A stretch of 64,000 nt of DNA from an uncultured Prevotellaceae bacterium (GCA_902783625.1 CACZRN010000085.1:1-64000), one strand, 5' to 3'. Shown: positions 1-9,214, counted from the first letter of the stretch. The notes: a model not told the origin generated them from the letters alone. Made by a program: numbers and translations.

Positions 1-2810
1 TGAAAGCGCAAAGGGCCTATGCCTTCTTTTACGAAGACCAACAAGTCTTGAAGTTTTTCTATGATGACCAATTGACTGTACGATTGAATAATCCCCAACA
101 AAAACCAGACAAGTATTATACTGCTTTCTATTCACAAGCTTTAGGAGACCAGCCGGCATGGTATTGGGATAACAGTAATGCGAAAATAAAAACAGTAAAT
201 TTCGATAGTTCGTTTAAGGATTATAAACCTTATAAACTGTCTTATTTCTTCGCTGGAATGATACAGCTTACTAGCATAATAAATATTCAATTCCTTAATA
301 CCAGTGAGACCACAAATATGCAAGGCATGTTCGCAGGTTGCTCGGCAATTACTCGTTTAGACTTTTACTATTTAAACACTCAGAATGTCGTTAATTTCAA
401 TGATATGTTTAATGGTTGCAAGAAACTGAATACTATATATATAGGTGCTTTATGGAACACTAATAAGGCTACATCCTCTTATGGCATGTTTCAAGACTGT
501 AAAAGTATTGTCGGAGGAGCGGGAACTACGTATGATGCCAATCATACCGACGCTTCTTATGCTCATGCAGACCAAGGTGCGGCTAACCCTGGCTATCTGA
601 CAGGAAGATTTATGTCTTATGCTAATTTTAACAACGGCACGCTGACGTTCTACTATGATAACATAAGTTCTACTCGTGCTGGCACAAACTATGAAATGAA
701 CGAAGGCTCGAACGACCCCGCGTGGTCTTCGGTGGGTAGCCAGATAACAAACGTGAAGTTCGACCCATCGTTTGCAGAGACACGAAGGACGACGACATGC
801 AAATGGTTCAGTGGCTGTACGAATCTTACCTCAATCACAGGATGGGAGAACCTGAACACAAGCGAGGTGACGAATATGAGAGAGATGTTCAGTGACTGCC
901 GTAAGATCACCAACCTGAACCTCAATAAGTTTAATACATCTAAGGTGACAAATATGAGCGGAATGTTCCAAAGTTGTATTGCCCTTAATAAAATATCATT
1001 GCCATATACGTTCTACACATCGAATGTCGTCGATATGAGTTATATGTTCTATGATTGTACTTCGTTGTCATCTTTCAACTTTTTTACATATTTCAACACC
1101 TCGAAGGTGACCGATATGCGTTATATGTTCTACGAGTGTGATGCTGTTACCACTCTCGACCTGAGCACATTCGATACCGGCAATGTGACTAATATGGTAT
1201 CTATGTTCGGCGATTGCGAAAATCTTACCACAATCTACATCGGCTCTGGCTGGAGCACCGACAACCTTACGGGGACTAACAGCTCTTACGCTATGTTCGC
1301 CAACACCAAGCAGATTCGCGGTATGCAGGGCACGACGTATAACGCCTCGTATGTTGACAAAACCTATGCCCGCCTCGATGAGGGCACATCGAAGCCAGGA
1401 TATCTTTCTACGATAACCTACAACCTTAAGATCGGCGGCGTGGAGGTGACCGACATGAACAAAGACAACATCCCCATCGAGTCGGGTACGGCAAAGTTCA
1501 ACGGCTCCGTGCTCTTTCTCACCGATGCCACCATTGCCGGTAATGCATCATGGGGATCGATACACTGCACCAGAGACAACATGACGATAGCCGTCAACGG
1601 CAGCTGTACGCTGAACGGCACCGTCAACTTCCGCGGCTCTTCCTATATTTATTTCACTGACAACGACGATGACGACGAGCTGACGGTCAACGGAATGTTC
1701 AACTTCAAAGGCTCGCTGCAGTTCTACAACAGGAAGACAGTGATAAGCACCAGCAGCGCCTCTTATATGTTCATGGGCGACGGCACGACATCGAAGCTCG
1801 AGTTCGGCAAGAATGCCACGGTCATAGGTATAATGAACGGAGGCACGCAGATAGCGTATAACATAACAGGTTTGACCTTCAAGTCTCCCACCAGCTTCAC
1901 CTTAGGTTCCCTGGGGGCAGACGACTCACAAGTCAGCTTCAGTGCCACACAGAAGACCATCCTCATGGACGGTCAGCCCCTGAAAGGCATTCTGGCAGTA
2001 GGCCAATACTATCCGCTATGGTTCGGCGATTTGCAGATGAGCTCAACAATTCCGCTTTATATCAAATCGTTTCTCAGCCAGGATGCATTCAGCATCTCGG
2101 AAGCCGACGACGGCACACTTGTCATGAAGACCTATCCACTGTTCGCTGTCATAACCTATAACAACACCACATTCCGCTCCGAGGCCGAGAACCTCCGTGT
2201 GGAGCTTGGCTGCGACTGGACAGTGAAGTCGGAAGATGCCAACACTCCTGCGATGGAACTGAAGGGCAACACCACGATAACGGGCACTGGCAAGCTGACG
2301 GTAGAGAGCGCAGACATAGGCATACAGCTTGGCAAAGGTGTAACATCGAGTGACACTCCATCGAAAGGCGACCTTACCATCGACGGTATGGACATGGAGG
2401 TGACTGCCGCAAAGCAGGGCGTTTGTGGTAGTATGAGAATAATAAACGGAGTGTCTCTTTATGACAATACCCTTACCTTCAAGAATAGCACCGCCACGAT
2501 CACATCGTCGGGTAGCGGCACGGCAGGCTATTGCCTGTATCGACTGAAGAACCTTGTGCTCACGGGCTGTCAGATCACCAACGGCGTGACGTTCACCGGT
2601 AGCATGATTTCAGCCCCGAAGGTAGTCATCGGCCTCGGTAGCAGCTACGACTTGAACAACGACGGTAAGGTATCAACAGCTGACATTCAGGTTATCATCA
2701 ATGAGATGAAGAAGCCTCAGGCTAGTCAGAATATGGACTACGACCTCAACAACGACGGCAAGATATCGACTGCGGATATACAGGTGATTATCAACGAGAT
2801 GAAGAAGTAG
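1..2810 (+). CDS. BspA-like (DUF285) surface protein with C-terminal dockerin-like repeats, 5' partial
   Basis: The frame is open from base 3 with no stop upstream, so the gene runs in from the left; the first possible start seen, TTG at 48, is probably internal. Two related blocks (about 48-615 and 640-1410) each open with an F-Y-D motif, carry DUF285-type repeats built on N-T-S-x-V-T-N-M...M-F-x-x-C, and end with a P-G-Y-L motif, so this looks like a tandem domain duplication. A beta-rich unassigned region (about 1415-2640) follows. The end (about 2647-2807) holds two near-identical EF-hand loops of the form D-L-N-N-D-G-K-x-S-T-A-D-I, the dockerin type I signature, each followed by a short helix. 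DUF285 proteins are exported surface or adhesion proteins; the start with any signal peptide is outside the window. A cohesin partner is not visible here. The first block is visibly more AT-rich than the rest. Exact role unknown. Confidence 0.8.
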   Translation, partial: KAQRAYAFFYEDQQVLKFFYDDQLTVRLNNPQQKPDKYYTAFYSQALGDQPAWYWDNSNAKIKTVNFDSSFKDYKPYKLSYFFAGMIQLTSIINIQFLNTSETTNMQGMFAGCSAITRLDFYYLNTQNVVNFNDMFNGCKKLNTIYIGALWNTNKATSSYGMFQDCKSIVGGAGTTYDANHTDASYAHADQGAANPGYLTGRFMSYANFNNGTLTFYYDNISSTRAGTNYEMNEGSNDPAWSSVGSQITNVKFDPSFAETRRTTTCKWFSGCTNLTSITGWENLNTSEVTNMREMFSDCRKITNLNLNKFNTSKVTNMSGMFQSCIALNKISLPYTFYTSNVVDMSYMFYDCTSLSSFNFFTYFNTSKVTDMRYMFYECDAVTTLDLSTFDTGNVTNMVSMFGDCENLTTIYIGSGWSTDNLTGTNSSYAMFANTKQIRGMQGTTYNASYVDKTYARLDEGTSKPGYLSTITYNLKIGGVEVTDMNKDNIPIESGTAKFNGSVLFLTDATIAGNASWGSIHCTRDNMTIAVNGSCTLNGTVNFRGSSYIYFTDNDDDDELTVNGMFNFKGSLQFYNRKTVISTSSASYMFMGDGTTSKLEFGKNATVIGIMNGGTQIAYNITGLTFKSPTSFTLGSLGADDSQVSFSATQKTILMDGQPLKGILAVGQYYPLWFGDLQMSSTIPLYIKSFLSQDAFSISEADDGTLVMKTYPLFAVITYNNTTFRSEAENLRVELGCDWTVKSEDANTPAMELKGNTTITGTGKLTVESADIGIQLGKGVTSSDTPSKGDLTIDGMDMEVTAAKQGVCGSMRIINGVSLYDNTLTFKNSTATITSSGSGTAGYCLYRLKNLVLTGCQITNGVTFTGSMISAPKVVIGLGSSYDLNNDGKVSTADIQVIINEMKKPQASQNMDYDLNNDGKISTADIQVIINEMKK

Positions 2811-2838
2811 TCAAAATGCGGCTGCGGCCGCATTTTGA
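2811..2838 (+). terminator. 12-bp hairpin directly after the dockerin gene
   Basis: TCAAAATGCGGC (2811-2822) pairs perfectly with 2827-2838 across a four-base loop, and begins on the base after the stop codon. There is no clear T-run, so it may be a processing or attenuation hairpin rather than a classical terminator. Confidence 0.5.
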
Positions 2839-2857
2839 AGTGAAAAACGAAAAGTGA
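2839..2857. repeat. Dispersed 19-mer, copy 1
   Basis: The 19 bases at 2839-2857 are the exact reverse complement of 45633-45651, in another intergenic gap. A 13-base part of it recurs inverted at 3191-3203. Simple A-rich sequence, but the exact 19-base match argues for a dispersed intergenic repeat. Confidence 0.6.
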
Positions 2858-2939
2858 AAAGTTGAAAGTTCGCAGATGCCGATATTAAAAAACAGCCGAC
2901 GTTGCCCCGCGGGGAGGCAGAGTTTTTAAAGAAGGCATC

Positions 2940-3187
2940 AAGAAGTTCGATGTAATCAAAAATCCCTCCTTCCGAACAAGAGCAGGGATATGACAAGGGA
3001 TTATTTACCACAGATTGCACAGATTAAACAGATTATTATCCATCATATAAGAAACATAAAAACATAAAGATAGATTTCACAGATTTATTCTACTCGAATC
3101 TGTGAAATCTATCTTTTTAGTGTAGTGTCAGAGTGGAATAATCTGTTTAATCTGTGGTCAGAGATTTTTGATTACATCGAACTTCTT
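2940..3187. repeat. Large nested inverted repeat (about 250 bp)
   Basis: Three nested pairs of arms share one centre: 2940-2964 with 3163-3187 (25 bp, perfect), 3018-3037 with 3137-3156 (20 bp, perfect), and 3066-3085 with 3097-3116 (20 bp, perfect, 11-base loop). The middle left arm carries an extra partial copy of the CACAGATT motif. The arms are separated by unpaired spacers of unequal length. It fills most of the 560-bp gap between the dockerin gene and the deacetylase; no credible gene lies inside. Could be a non-autonomous mobile element remnant or a structured RNA. Confidence 0.8.
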
Positions 3188-3316
3188 TCAACTTTTCGTT
3201 TTTGTAGTGATATTTCATTACCAAAAACTTTGGCTTTTCCCTCGTTTAATCGTATCTTTACGTCGCTTTGCTCCGTGAAGTTACCGCATCTCGGCATTAA
3301 AAAAGAATAAATTCTT

Positions 3317-3347
3317 TTTGTACTGCTCTCGATTTTATGTAACTTTG
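3317..3347 (+). promoter_or_regulatory. Bacteroidetes-type promoter of the deacetylase
   Basis: TTTG at 3317-3320, 19 bp spacer, TAACTTTG at 3340-3347, matching the known -33/-7 Bacteroidetes consensus and lying 23 bases before the ATG at 3371. Confidence 0.75.
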
Positions 3348-3370
3348 CATGGAAATAAAAAACCGGATAT

Positions 3371-4165
3371 ATGAAAAAGACATTCTTTATCACTTTATTG
3401 GTGCTGGCGACATGCTCATGCATGGCACAGATGAAGTTTCCAGAGGGTAAGACGTCGGCTGTGATACTCTGCTACGACGACGGACTGCAAGCAACACGCA
3501 GCATCGTGGAGCCTCAGCTCGACAGGTATAACTTCAAAGGCACTTTCTTCCTTATCGGCGGCAGCCTGAACACGGAGGACGTGGCAGTGTGGAAGGCGAT
3601 GGCACGCCGAGGGCATGAGTTGGCAAACCACACCCTGTTTCACAACTACTGGACAGGTCGCGGAGAAGCAAATGCCAACTACCGCTCGCTGGAGAACTAC
3701 ACGAAAAAAGACCTGCTGCAGGAGTATGCTATCATGAACACGATGCTCACCGCCATGGACGGTCGCGAACAACACTGCGCCGCCTATCCGTGGGGACAGC
3801 CGTTCGTGGGAAAAGACAAGGAAGACTTCACCCGCGACCTGATTGCTGCCGGTGCCGTGAACTACGGACGACTGGGCGACGGAGCCGACCCGATGACCGA
3901 TCCTAAGAAGATCGAGGCAGGGAAAGTGCCATGCTTCCCTTATCTGGAGAAATATGGCGGGGCTGACGTGATGATTGCCCAGATAGACAAAATACAGAAG
4001 GCTGGCGGCGTGGGCATACTGCTGTTCCACGGCGTGGGAGCCGACTACATAAAGATAAGCGCTGAGGAGCATCGCCGCATTCTCGATTATCTGGCTGCGC
4101 ATCCCGACATCTGGGTGGCTCCGATGAGCGAAGTGCTCGACTATGTGACTGGAAAATTATTTTGA
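3371..4165 (+). CDS. Secreted polysaccharide deacetylase (NodB homology domain)
   Basis: A 264-residue protein with an N-terminal signal peptide (about residues 1-19, ending before Gln20) and one NodB-type deacetylase domain (carbohydrate esterase family 4). The visible motifs are Y-D-D-G at 35-38 (catalytic Asp and metal ligand), the H-x-x-x-H metal pair at His87/His91, a Y-P-W-G motif near 138, and L-F-H-G near the end carrying the catalytic His. Family members hydrolyse N- or O-acetyl groups on extracellular or cell-wall polysaccharide; the substrate cannot be told from sequence. The gene stands alone: its own promoter lies just upstream and the next gene has a separate promoter. The cysteines in the signal region do not form a good lipobox, so a soluble periplasmic or secreted enzyme is more likely than a lipoprotein. 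Confidence 0.88.
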   Translation: MKKTFFITLLVLATCSCMAQMKFPEGKTSAVILCYDDGLQATRSIVEPQLDRYNFKGTFFLIGGSLNTEDVAVWKAMARRGHELANHTLFHNYWTGRGEANANYRSLENYTKKDLLQEYAIMNTMLTAMDGREQHCAAYPWGQPFVGKDKEDFTRDLIAAGAVNYGRLGDGADPMTDPKKIEAGKVPCFPYLEKYGGADVMIAQIDKIQKAGGVGILLFHGVGADYIKISAEEHRRILDYLAAHPDIWVAPMSEVLDYVTGKLF

Positions 4166-4190
4166 TGATGAGCCGAAAGCAATAGTTACC

Positions 4191-4220
4191 GTTGACGTTA
4201 AAGTTAAAGTTAAAGTCAAC
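4191..4220. repeat. Hexamer tandem repeat (GTTAAA)3 with palindromic ends
   Basis: Five 6-bp units in a row: GTTGAC, three exact GTTAAA, then GTCAAC, so the outer units are reverse complements of each other. Intergenic, upstream of the AAA ATPase promoter. Confidence 0.7.
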
Positions 4221-4243
4221 ATCAAATATTTTGCAATGCAGAC

Positions 4244-4274
4244 TTTGCAATTTGCAAAAGAATGACTATCTTTG
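4244..4274 (+). promoter_or_regulatory. Promoter of the AAA ATPase
   Basis: TTTG at 4244-4247, 19 bp spacer, TATCTTTG at 4267-4274; the ATG follows at 4324, leaving a leader of about 45 bases. Confidence 0.7.
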
Positions 4275-4323
4275 CAATCGATAAATTCTAACTTAACGAA
4301 TACTAAGAAAGCAAACAGCTGAC

Positions 4324-5511
4324 ATGGATGCATTCTTTCGCACACACGCCTATCTCGTTGAGCACACCAATGCTCCCGTTCGCCGTGGGTTGATGGACGA
4401 GATCAACTGGGACGACCGGCTCATTGGCATAAAGGGAACACGTGGCGTGGGAAAGACAACATTCCTCCTGCAATATGCCAAAGAAAAATTCGTAGAGGGC
4501 GACCGCAGCGTGCTCTACGTTAATATGAACAACTTCTACTTCCAAGGCAAAGGCATTGCCGAGTTTGCCGAAGAGTTTGTGCGTCGAGGAGGACGGGTAC
4601 TGCTCATCGACCAAGTATTCAAGCAACCCGACTGGAGCAAGGAACTGCGACGTTGCTACGACACGCTGCCACAACTGAAGATTGTATTCACCGGCTCGAG
4701 CGTGATGCGACTGAAAGACGAGAACCCCGAGCTGAATGGAATAGTGAAGAGCTATAACCTCAGAGGATTCTCGTTTCGCGAATTCATTAACCTGAAGACG
4801 GGCAACCACTTCCACACCTACAAGCTTGAAGACATCCTCGCCAATCACGAGAAGATAATAAAGGAGATACTGCCGAGGGTGAGCCCCGCAAGATATTTCC
4901 AAGACTATATCCACCATGGTTTCTATCCGTTCTTCCTCGAGCAGCGCAACTTCTCTGAGAATCTGCTCAAGACAATGAACATGATGACCGAGGTGGACAT
5001 ATTGCTCATTAAACAGATTGAGCTGAAATACCTTACGAAGATAAAGAAACTGTTCTACCTGCTTGCCGTCGATGGACCGAAAGCGCCCAACATAAGCAAG
5101 CTGGCGAACGACATTGAGACGAGCCGCGCAACGGTGATGAACTACATTAAGTATCTTGCCGATGCCCGACTGATAAACATCATATATCCCGTAGGCGAAG
5201 ATTTCCCGAAGAAACCCGCAAAGGTGATGATGCACAACTCGAACCTGATGTATGCCATCTACCCCATTCAGTGCAACACGCAAGATGTGATGGAGACATT
5301 CTTTGTGAATGCCCTGTGGAAAGATCATGCCGTGAATCAGGCCGGAAAGAAGCAGGTATATACCGTTGACGGATGCCAGCAGTTCAGGATATGCGATGCC
5401 ACTGGTGACACGAAGATGAAGATGAGCCCCGACATCTGCTACGCACGCTACAACACCGAGGTGGGTAAGGGTAACATGATACCGTTGTGGCTGCTCGGGT
5501 TCCTATACTAA
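4324..5511 (+). CDS. AAA-family P-loop ATPase (AAA_14 / DUF4143 type)
   Basis: A 395-residue cytoplasmic protein. The Walker A motif G-T-R-G-V-G-K-T-T is at residues 38-46, a Walker B-like strand R-V-L-L-I-D-Q ends near 97, and the sensor strand V-F-T-G-S-S is at 121-126. The C-terminal half (about 190-395) resembles the DUF4143 region found behind this ATPase type, including a winged-helix-like stretch near 250-290. In this family the Walker B Asp is normally followed by Glu; here it is Gln97, so hydrolysis may be weak. These ATPases are common, multi-copy and poorly characterised in Bacteroidetes. No obvious partner lies next to it: PFOR follows after 55 bp but is a stand-alone metabolic gene. 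Function unknown beyond ATP binding. Confidence 0.8.
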   Translation: MDAFFRTHAYLVEHTNAPVRRGLMDEINWDDRLIGIKGTRGVGKTTFLLQYAKEKFVEGDRSVLYVNMNNFYFQGKGIAEFAEEFVRRGGRVLLIDQVFKQPDWSKELRRCYDTLPQLKIVFTGSSVMRLKDENPELNGIVKSYNLRGFSFREFINLKTGNHFHTYKLEDILANHEKIIKEILPRVSPARYFQDYIHHGFYPFFLEQRNFSENLLKTMNMMTEVDILLIKQIELKYLTKIKKLFYLLAVDGPKAPNISKLANDIETSRATVMNYIKYLADARLINIIYPVGEDFPKKPAKVMMHNSNLMYAIYPIQCNTQDVMETFFVNALWKDHAVNQAGKKQVYTVDGCQQFRICDATGDTKMKMSPDICYARYNTEVGKGNMIPLWLLGFLY

Positions 5512-5566
5512 GACAAAATTAAAGAAATCACATAAAATTATACAAACAATTAAATAATACTAATTT

Positions 5567-8500
5567 ATGGCAAAAGAAAAGAAGTTTATCACATGTGATG
5601 GTAACGAAGCCGCTGCTCACGTGAGCTATATGTTCTCAGAGGTAGCAGCCATCTATCCTATCACTCCATCATCGCCGATGGCCGAACACGTCGACGAATG
5701 GGCCGCCCGCGGCCGCAAGAACCTGTGGGGACAGACCGTCAGCGTACAGGAAATGCAATCGGAAGGCGGAGCCGCAGGTGCTCTTCATGGATCACTGCAG
5801 GCAGGTGCCCTGACAACAACGTTCACTGCATCGCAGGGCCTTCTGCTCATGATTCCAAACATGTATAAGATTGCCGGCGAGATGCTGCCATGCGTGTTCG
5901 ACGTATCAGCACGTACACTTGCCAGCCACTCGCTCTGCATCTTCGGCGACCATCAGGACGTGATGGCTTGCCGTCAGACAGGATTTGCAATGTTCTGCTC
6001 GGGATCGGTGCAGGAAGTTATGGATCTTACGGCAGTGCCACATCTGGCAACACTGAAGACAGGCATCCCATTCGTGAATTTCTTCGACGGATTCCGCACC
6101 TCTCATGAGTATCACAAGATTGAGGTGATGGAGCAGGACGACGTGGCAAAGCTCGTTGACCCAGCTGATGTGAAGCGTTTCCGCGACCGTGCCCTCTCAC
6201 CAGAGCGCCCAATGACACGCGGAACAGCAGAGAACCCTGAGACATTCTTCACTCACCGCGAGGCTTGCAACGCCGCTTACGATCAGGTGCCTGAAGTTGT
6301 GGAGCACTATCTCGGCGAGATATCGAAAATCACAGGTCGCGAATATCATCTGTTCTCATACTACGGAGCTGAAGATGCCGACCGCATTATCATTCTCATG
6401 GGTTCAGCAACAGAGGCTGCACGCGAGGCTATCGACTACCTGAACGGTCAAGGACAGAAGGTGGGTATGATTTCAGTACACCTCTATCGCCCGTTCTCAG
6501 TGAAGCACCTGCTTGCTGCAGTGCCAAAGACAGTGAAGCGCATCGCAGTGCTCGACCGCACAAAGGAGCCGGGAGCAGAGGGCGAGCCTCTCTATCTCGA
6601 TGTGAAGAGCGCATTCTACGATGTTGAAGACAAGCCCGTCATCGTTGGCGGTCGCTATGGTCTCGGTTCAGCCGATACCACACCGGCAAAGATCATCGCT
6701 GTGTATAACAACCTCGCTCTGCCTGAGCCGAAGAACCACTTCACCGTGGGTATCGTCGACGACGTGACATTCACCTCGCTTCCTGAAGTTGAGGAGATGG
6801 CACTGGGCGGCGCTGGCATGTTCCAGGCTAAGTTCTACGGACTCGGTGCAGACGGTACTGTAGGTGCCAACAAGAACTCAGTAAAGATTATCGGTGACTC
6901 TACCGACAAGTATTGCCAGGCATACTTCTCTTACGACTCGAAGAAGTCGGGCGGATTCACCTGCTCACACCTGCGCTTCGGCGATACACCGATACGCTCG
7001 ACATATCTGGTGACGACACCTAACTTCGTGGCTTGCCACGTTCAGGCATATCTACATATGTACGACGTGACACGCGGATTGCAGAAGAATGGCACATTCC
7101 TGCTGAACACCATCTTCGATGGCGACGAGCTCGTGAAGTTCATCCCCAACAAGGTGAAGCGCGTGTTTGCACAGAACAACATCACCGTTTACTACATCAA
7201 CGCCACAAAGATTGCTCAGGAGATTGGACTCGGCAACCGCACGAACACCATCCTCCAGAGCGCATTCTTCCGTATCACAGGTGTCATACCTGTTGATCTC
7301 GCCGTTGAACAGATGAAGAAGTTCATCGTGAAGTCATACGGAAAGAAGGGTGAAGATGTTGTCAATATGAACTATGCAGCTGTTGACCGCGGTGGCGAAT
7401 ACAAGCAACTTGCTGTTGATCCGGCATGGGCAAACCTCGCCGACGACGAAGAGAAGGTTGACAATGCTCCCGCATTCATCAAGGAGCTCGTGCGTCCTAT
7501 CAATGCTCAGGCAGGCGACCTGCTGAAGGTGAGCGACTTCGTGAAGCACAACACCGTTGACGGTTCTTGGCAGAACGGAACAGCAGCCTTCGAGAAGAGA
7601 GGCGTTGAAGCATTCGTGCCAGAGTGGACAGTCGACAACTGTATCCAGTGTAACAAGTGTGCGTTTGTATGTCCTCACGCAGCTATCCGTCCATTCGTAC
7701 TCACCGACGAGGAGTTGGCAGGCATACCAGAGCTGACAACACAAGAGATTAAGGCTCCTAAGAACCTCAAAGGCATGCACTTCCGCATTGAGACATCAGT
7801 GCTCGATTGCCTTGGATGTGGCAACTGTGCCGACGTCTGCCCAGGCAACCCGAAGACAGGCAAGGCCCTGAAGATGGTGCCATTCAATCCAGACGCAGAG
7901 GAGATGAAGAAGGAAGCTGCAAACTGGGAGTATCTGGTGAAGAATGTGAAGACGAAGCAAGACCTCGTGGACATCAAGCAGAGCCCGAAGAACTCACAGT
8001 TCGCTACCCCACTCTTCGAATTCTCCGGTGCTTGCTCAGGGTGCGGCGAGACTCCATACGTGAAGCTCATCAGCCAGCTCTTCGGCGACCGCGAGATGAT
8101 TGCCAACGCAACAGGATGTTCATCAATCTACTCGGCTTCAATCCCATCAACACCTTACACTATGAACGAGAAAGGTCAGGGTCCTGCATTCGACAACTCA
8201 CTGTTCGAGGACTTCTGCGAGTTTGGCATGGGTATGGTGCTTGGCAACAAGAAGATGAAGGAGCGCGTGGTGATGTTGCTCAACGAGGCAACAGCCGATG
8301 AGAAGTGCCCAGAGGAGTTCAAGGCACTTGCCGCTGAATGGATAGAGAAGAAAGACGACGCTGAGGAGTCGAAGCGTTTGGCAGCTCTCCTGAAGCCATT
8401 CATCAAGGGTGGAGCCGAGGCAGGATGTCCTCACTGCACTGAGTTGCAGACTCTCGAGCACTATCTCATTAAGCGCAGCCAGTGGATCATTGGCGGTGAC

Positions 8501-9160
8501 GGTGCTTCTTACGATATCGGCTACGGTGGTCTCGACCACGTAATCGCATCGGGTGAAGACGTTAACCTGCTCGTGCTCGACACTGAGGTTTACTCAAACA
8601 CTGGCGGACAGGCATCGAAGGCAACACCACTCGGAGCCATCGCACAGTTTGCTGCTCAGGGTAAGCGCATCCGTAAGAAGGACCTTGGCTTGATTGCCAC
8701 CACCTACGGCTACGTATATGTAGCACAAGTGGCTATGGGTGCCGACAACGCACAGTGCCTGAAGGCTATCCGCGAGGCAGAGGCATATCCAGGACCATCG
8801 CTCGTCATCGCTTACGCACCATGTATCAACCACGGTCTGAAGGCTAAGGGCGGCATGGGTAAGAGCCAAGCAGAAGAGGCAAAGGCTGTTGAATGCGGTT
8901 ACTGGCACCTCTGGCGTTACAACCCACAGCTGGCTGAGGAAGGCAAGAATCCATTCTCGCTCGACTCTAAGGAGCCACAGTGGGAGAAGTTCCGCGACTT
9001 CCTGCTCGGTGAGGTACGCTACCTGTCAGTGCAGAAGGCATACCCCAACGAGGCCGAAGAGCTCTTCTCTGAGGCACAGCGCATGGCACAGCTCCGTTAT
9101 CAGAGCTACGTGCGCAAGAGTCAGGAGAACTGGGCAATAGAAAAGGAAAAGGCAGAGTAA
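5567..9160 (+). CDS. nifJ: Pyruvate:ferredoxin (flavodoxin) oxidoreductase
   Basis: A 1197-residue homodimer-type PFOR of normal length. It oxidatively decarboxylates pyruvate to acetyl-CoA and CO2 and passes electrons to ferredoxin or flavodoxin, the central anaerobic step. Domains in order: pyruvate-binding domain at the N-terminus (Y-P-I-T-P-S-S motif near residue 27), gamma domain in the middle, a ferredoxin domain with two 4Fe-4S motifs (C-I-Q-C-N-K-C from about 692 and C-L-G-C-G-N-C from about 747), and the C-terminal thiamine-diphosphate domain with a third cluster ligand group (G-A-C-S-G-C-G near 822) and G-D-G-A-S-Y-D near 975, followed by the S-N-T-G-G-Q motif. Monocistronic: 55 bp after the ATPase and followed by a strong terminator. 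The upstream gap shows no good promoter match. Confidence 0.97.
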   Translation: MAKEKKFITCDGNEAAAHVSYMFSEVAAIYPITPSSPMAEHVDEWAARGRKNLWGQTVSVQEMQSEGGAAGALHGSLQAGALTTTFTASQGLLLMIPNMYKIAGEMLPCVFDVSARTLASHSLCIFGDHQDVMACRQTGFAMFCSGSVQEVMDLTAVPHLATLKTGIPFVNFFDGFRTSHEYHKIEVMEQDDVAKLVDPADVKRFRDRALSPERPMTRGTAENPETFFTHREACNAAYDQVPEVVEHYLGEISKITGREYHLFSYYGAEDADRIIILMGSATEAAREAIDYLNGQGQKVGMISVHLYRPFSVKHLLAAVPKTVKRIAVLDRTKEPGAEGEPLYLDVKSAFYDVEDKPVIVGGRYGLGSADTTPAKIIAVYNNLALPEPKNHFTVGIVDDVTFTSLPEVEEMALGGAGMFQAKFYGLGADGTVGANKNSVKIIGDSTDKYCQAYFSYDSKKSGGFTCSHLRFGDTPIRSTYLVTTPNFVACHVQAYLHMYDVTRGLQKNGTFLLNTIFDGDELVKFIPNKVKRVFAQNNITVYYINATKIAQEIGLGNRTNTILQSAFFRITGVIPVDLAVEQMKKFIVKSYGKKGEDVVNMNYAAVDRGGEYKQLAVDPAWANLADDEEKVDNAPAFIKELVRPINAQAGDLLKVSDFVKHNTVDGSWQNGTAAFEKRGVEAFVPEWTVDNCIQCNKCAFVCPHAAIRPFVLTDEELAGIPELTTQEIKAPKNLKGMHFRIETSVLDCLGCGNCADVCPGNPKTGKALKMVPFNPDAEEMKKEAANWEYLVKNVKTKQDLVDIKQSPKNSQFATPLFEFSGACSGCGETPYVKLISQLFGDREMIANATGCSSIYSASIPSTPYTMNEKGQGPAFDNSLFEDFCEFGMGMVLGNKKMKERVVMLLNEATADEKCPEEFKALAAEWIEKKDDAEESKRLAALLKPFIKGGAEAGCPHCTELQTLEHYLIKRSQWIIGGDGASYDIGYGGLDHVIASGEDVNLLVLDTEVYSNTGGQASKATPLGAIAQFAAQGKRIRKKDLGLIATTYGYVYVAQVAMGADNAQCLKAIREAEAYPGPSLVIAYAPCINHGLKAKGGMGKSQAEEAKAVECGYWHLWRYNPQLAEEGKNPFSLDSKEPQWEKFRDFLLGEVRYLSVQKAYPNEAEELFSEAQRMAQLRYQSYVRKSQENWAIEKEKAE

Positions 9161-9182
9161 TAAACTCTAAAACCTCTATAAC

Positions 9183-9214
9183 AAAAGGAGCATCCGATTG
9201 GGTGCTCCTTTTTT
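9183..9214 (+). terminator. Intrinsic terminator of nifJ
   Basis: A 13-bp stem (9183-9195 with 9200-9212, one G-T pair) with a four-base loop, running into a T-run; 22 bases after the stop codon. Confidence 0.9.

Noticed and set aside
3125..3310. Small frames inside the 2811-3370 gap
   Set aside because: They run through the inverted-repeat arms, so the open frames follow from repeat composition.
4303..5328. 341-residue minus-strand frame
   Set aside because: Lies wholly opposite the AAA ATPase, which has clear motifs; no family features of its own.
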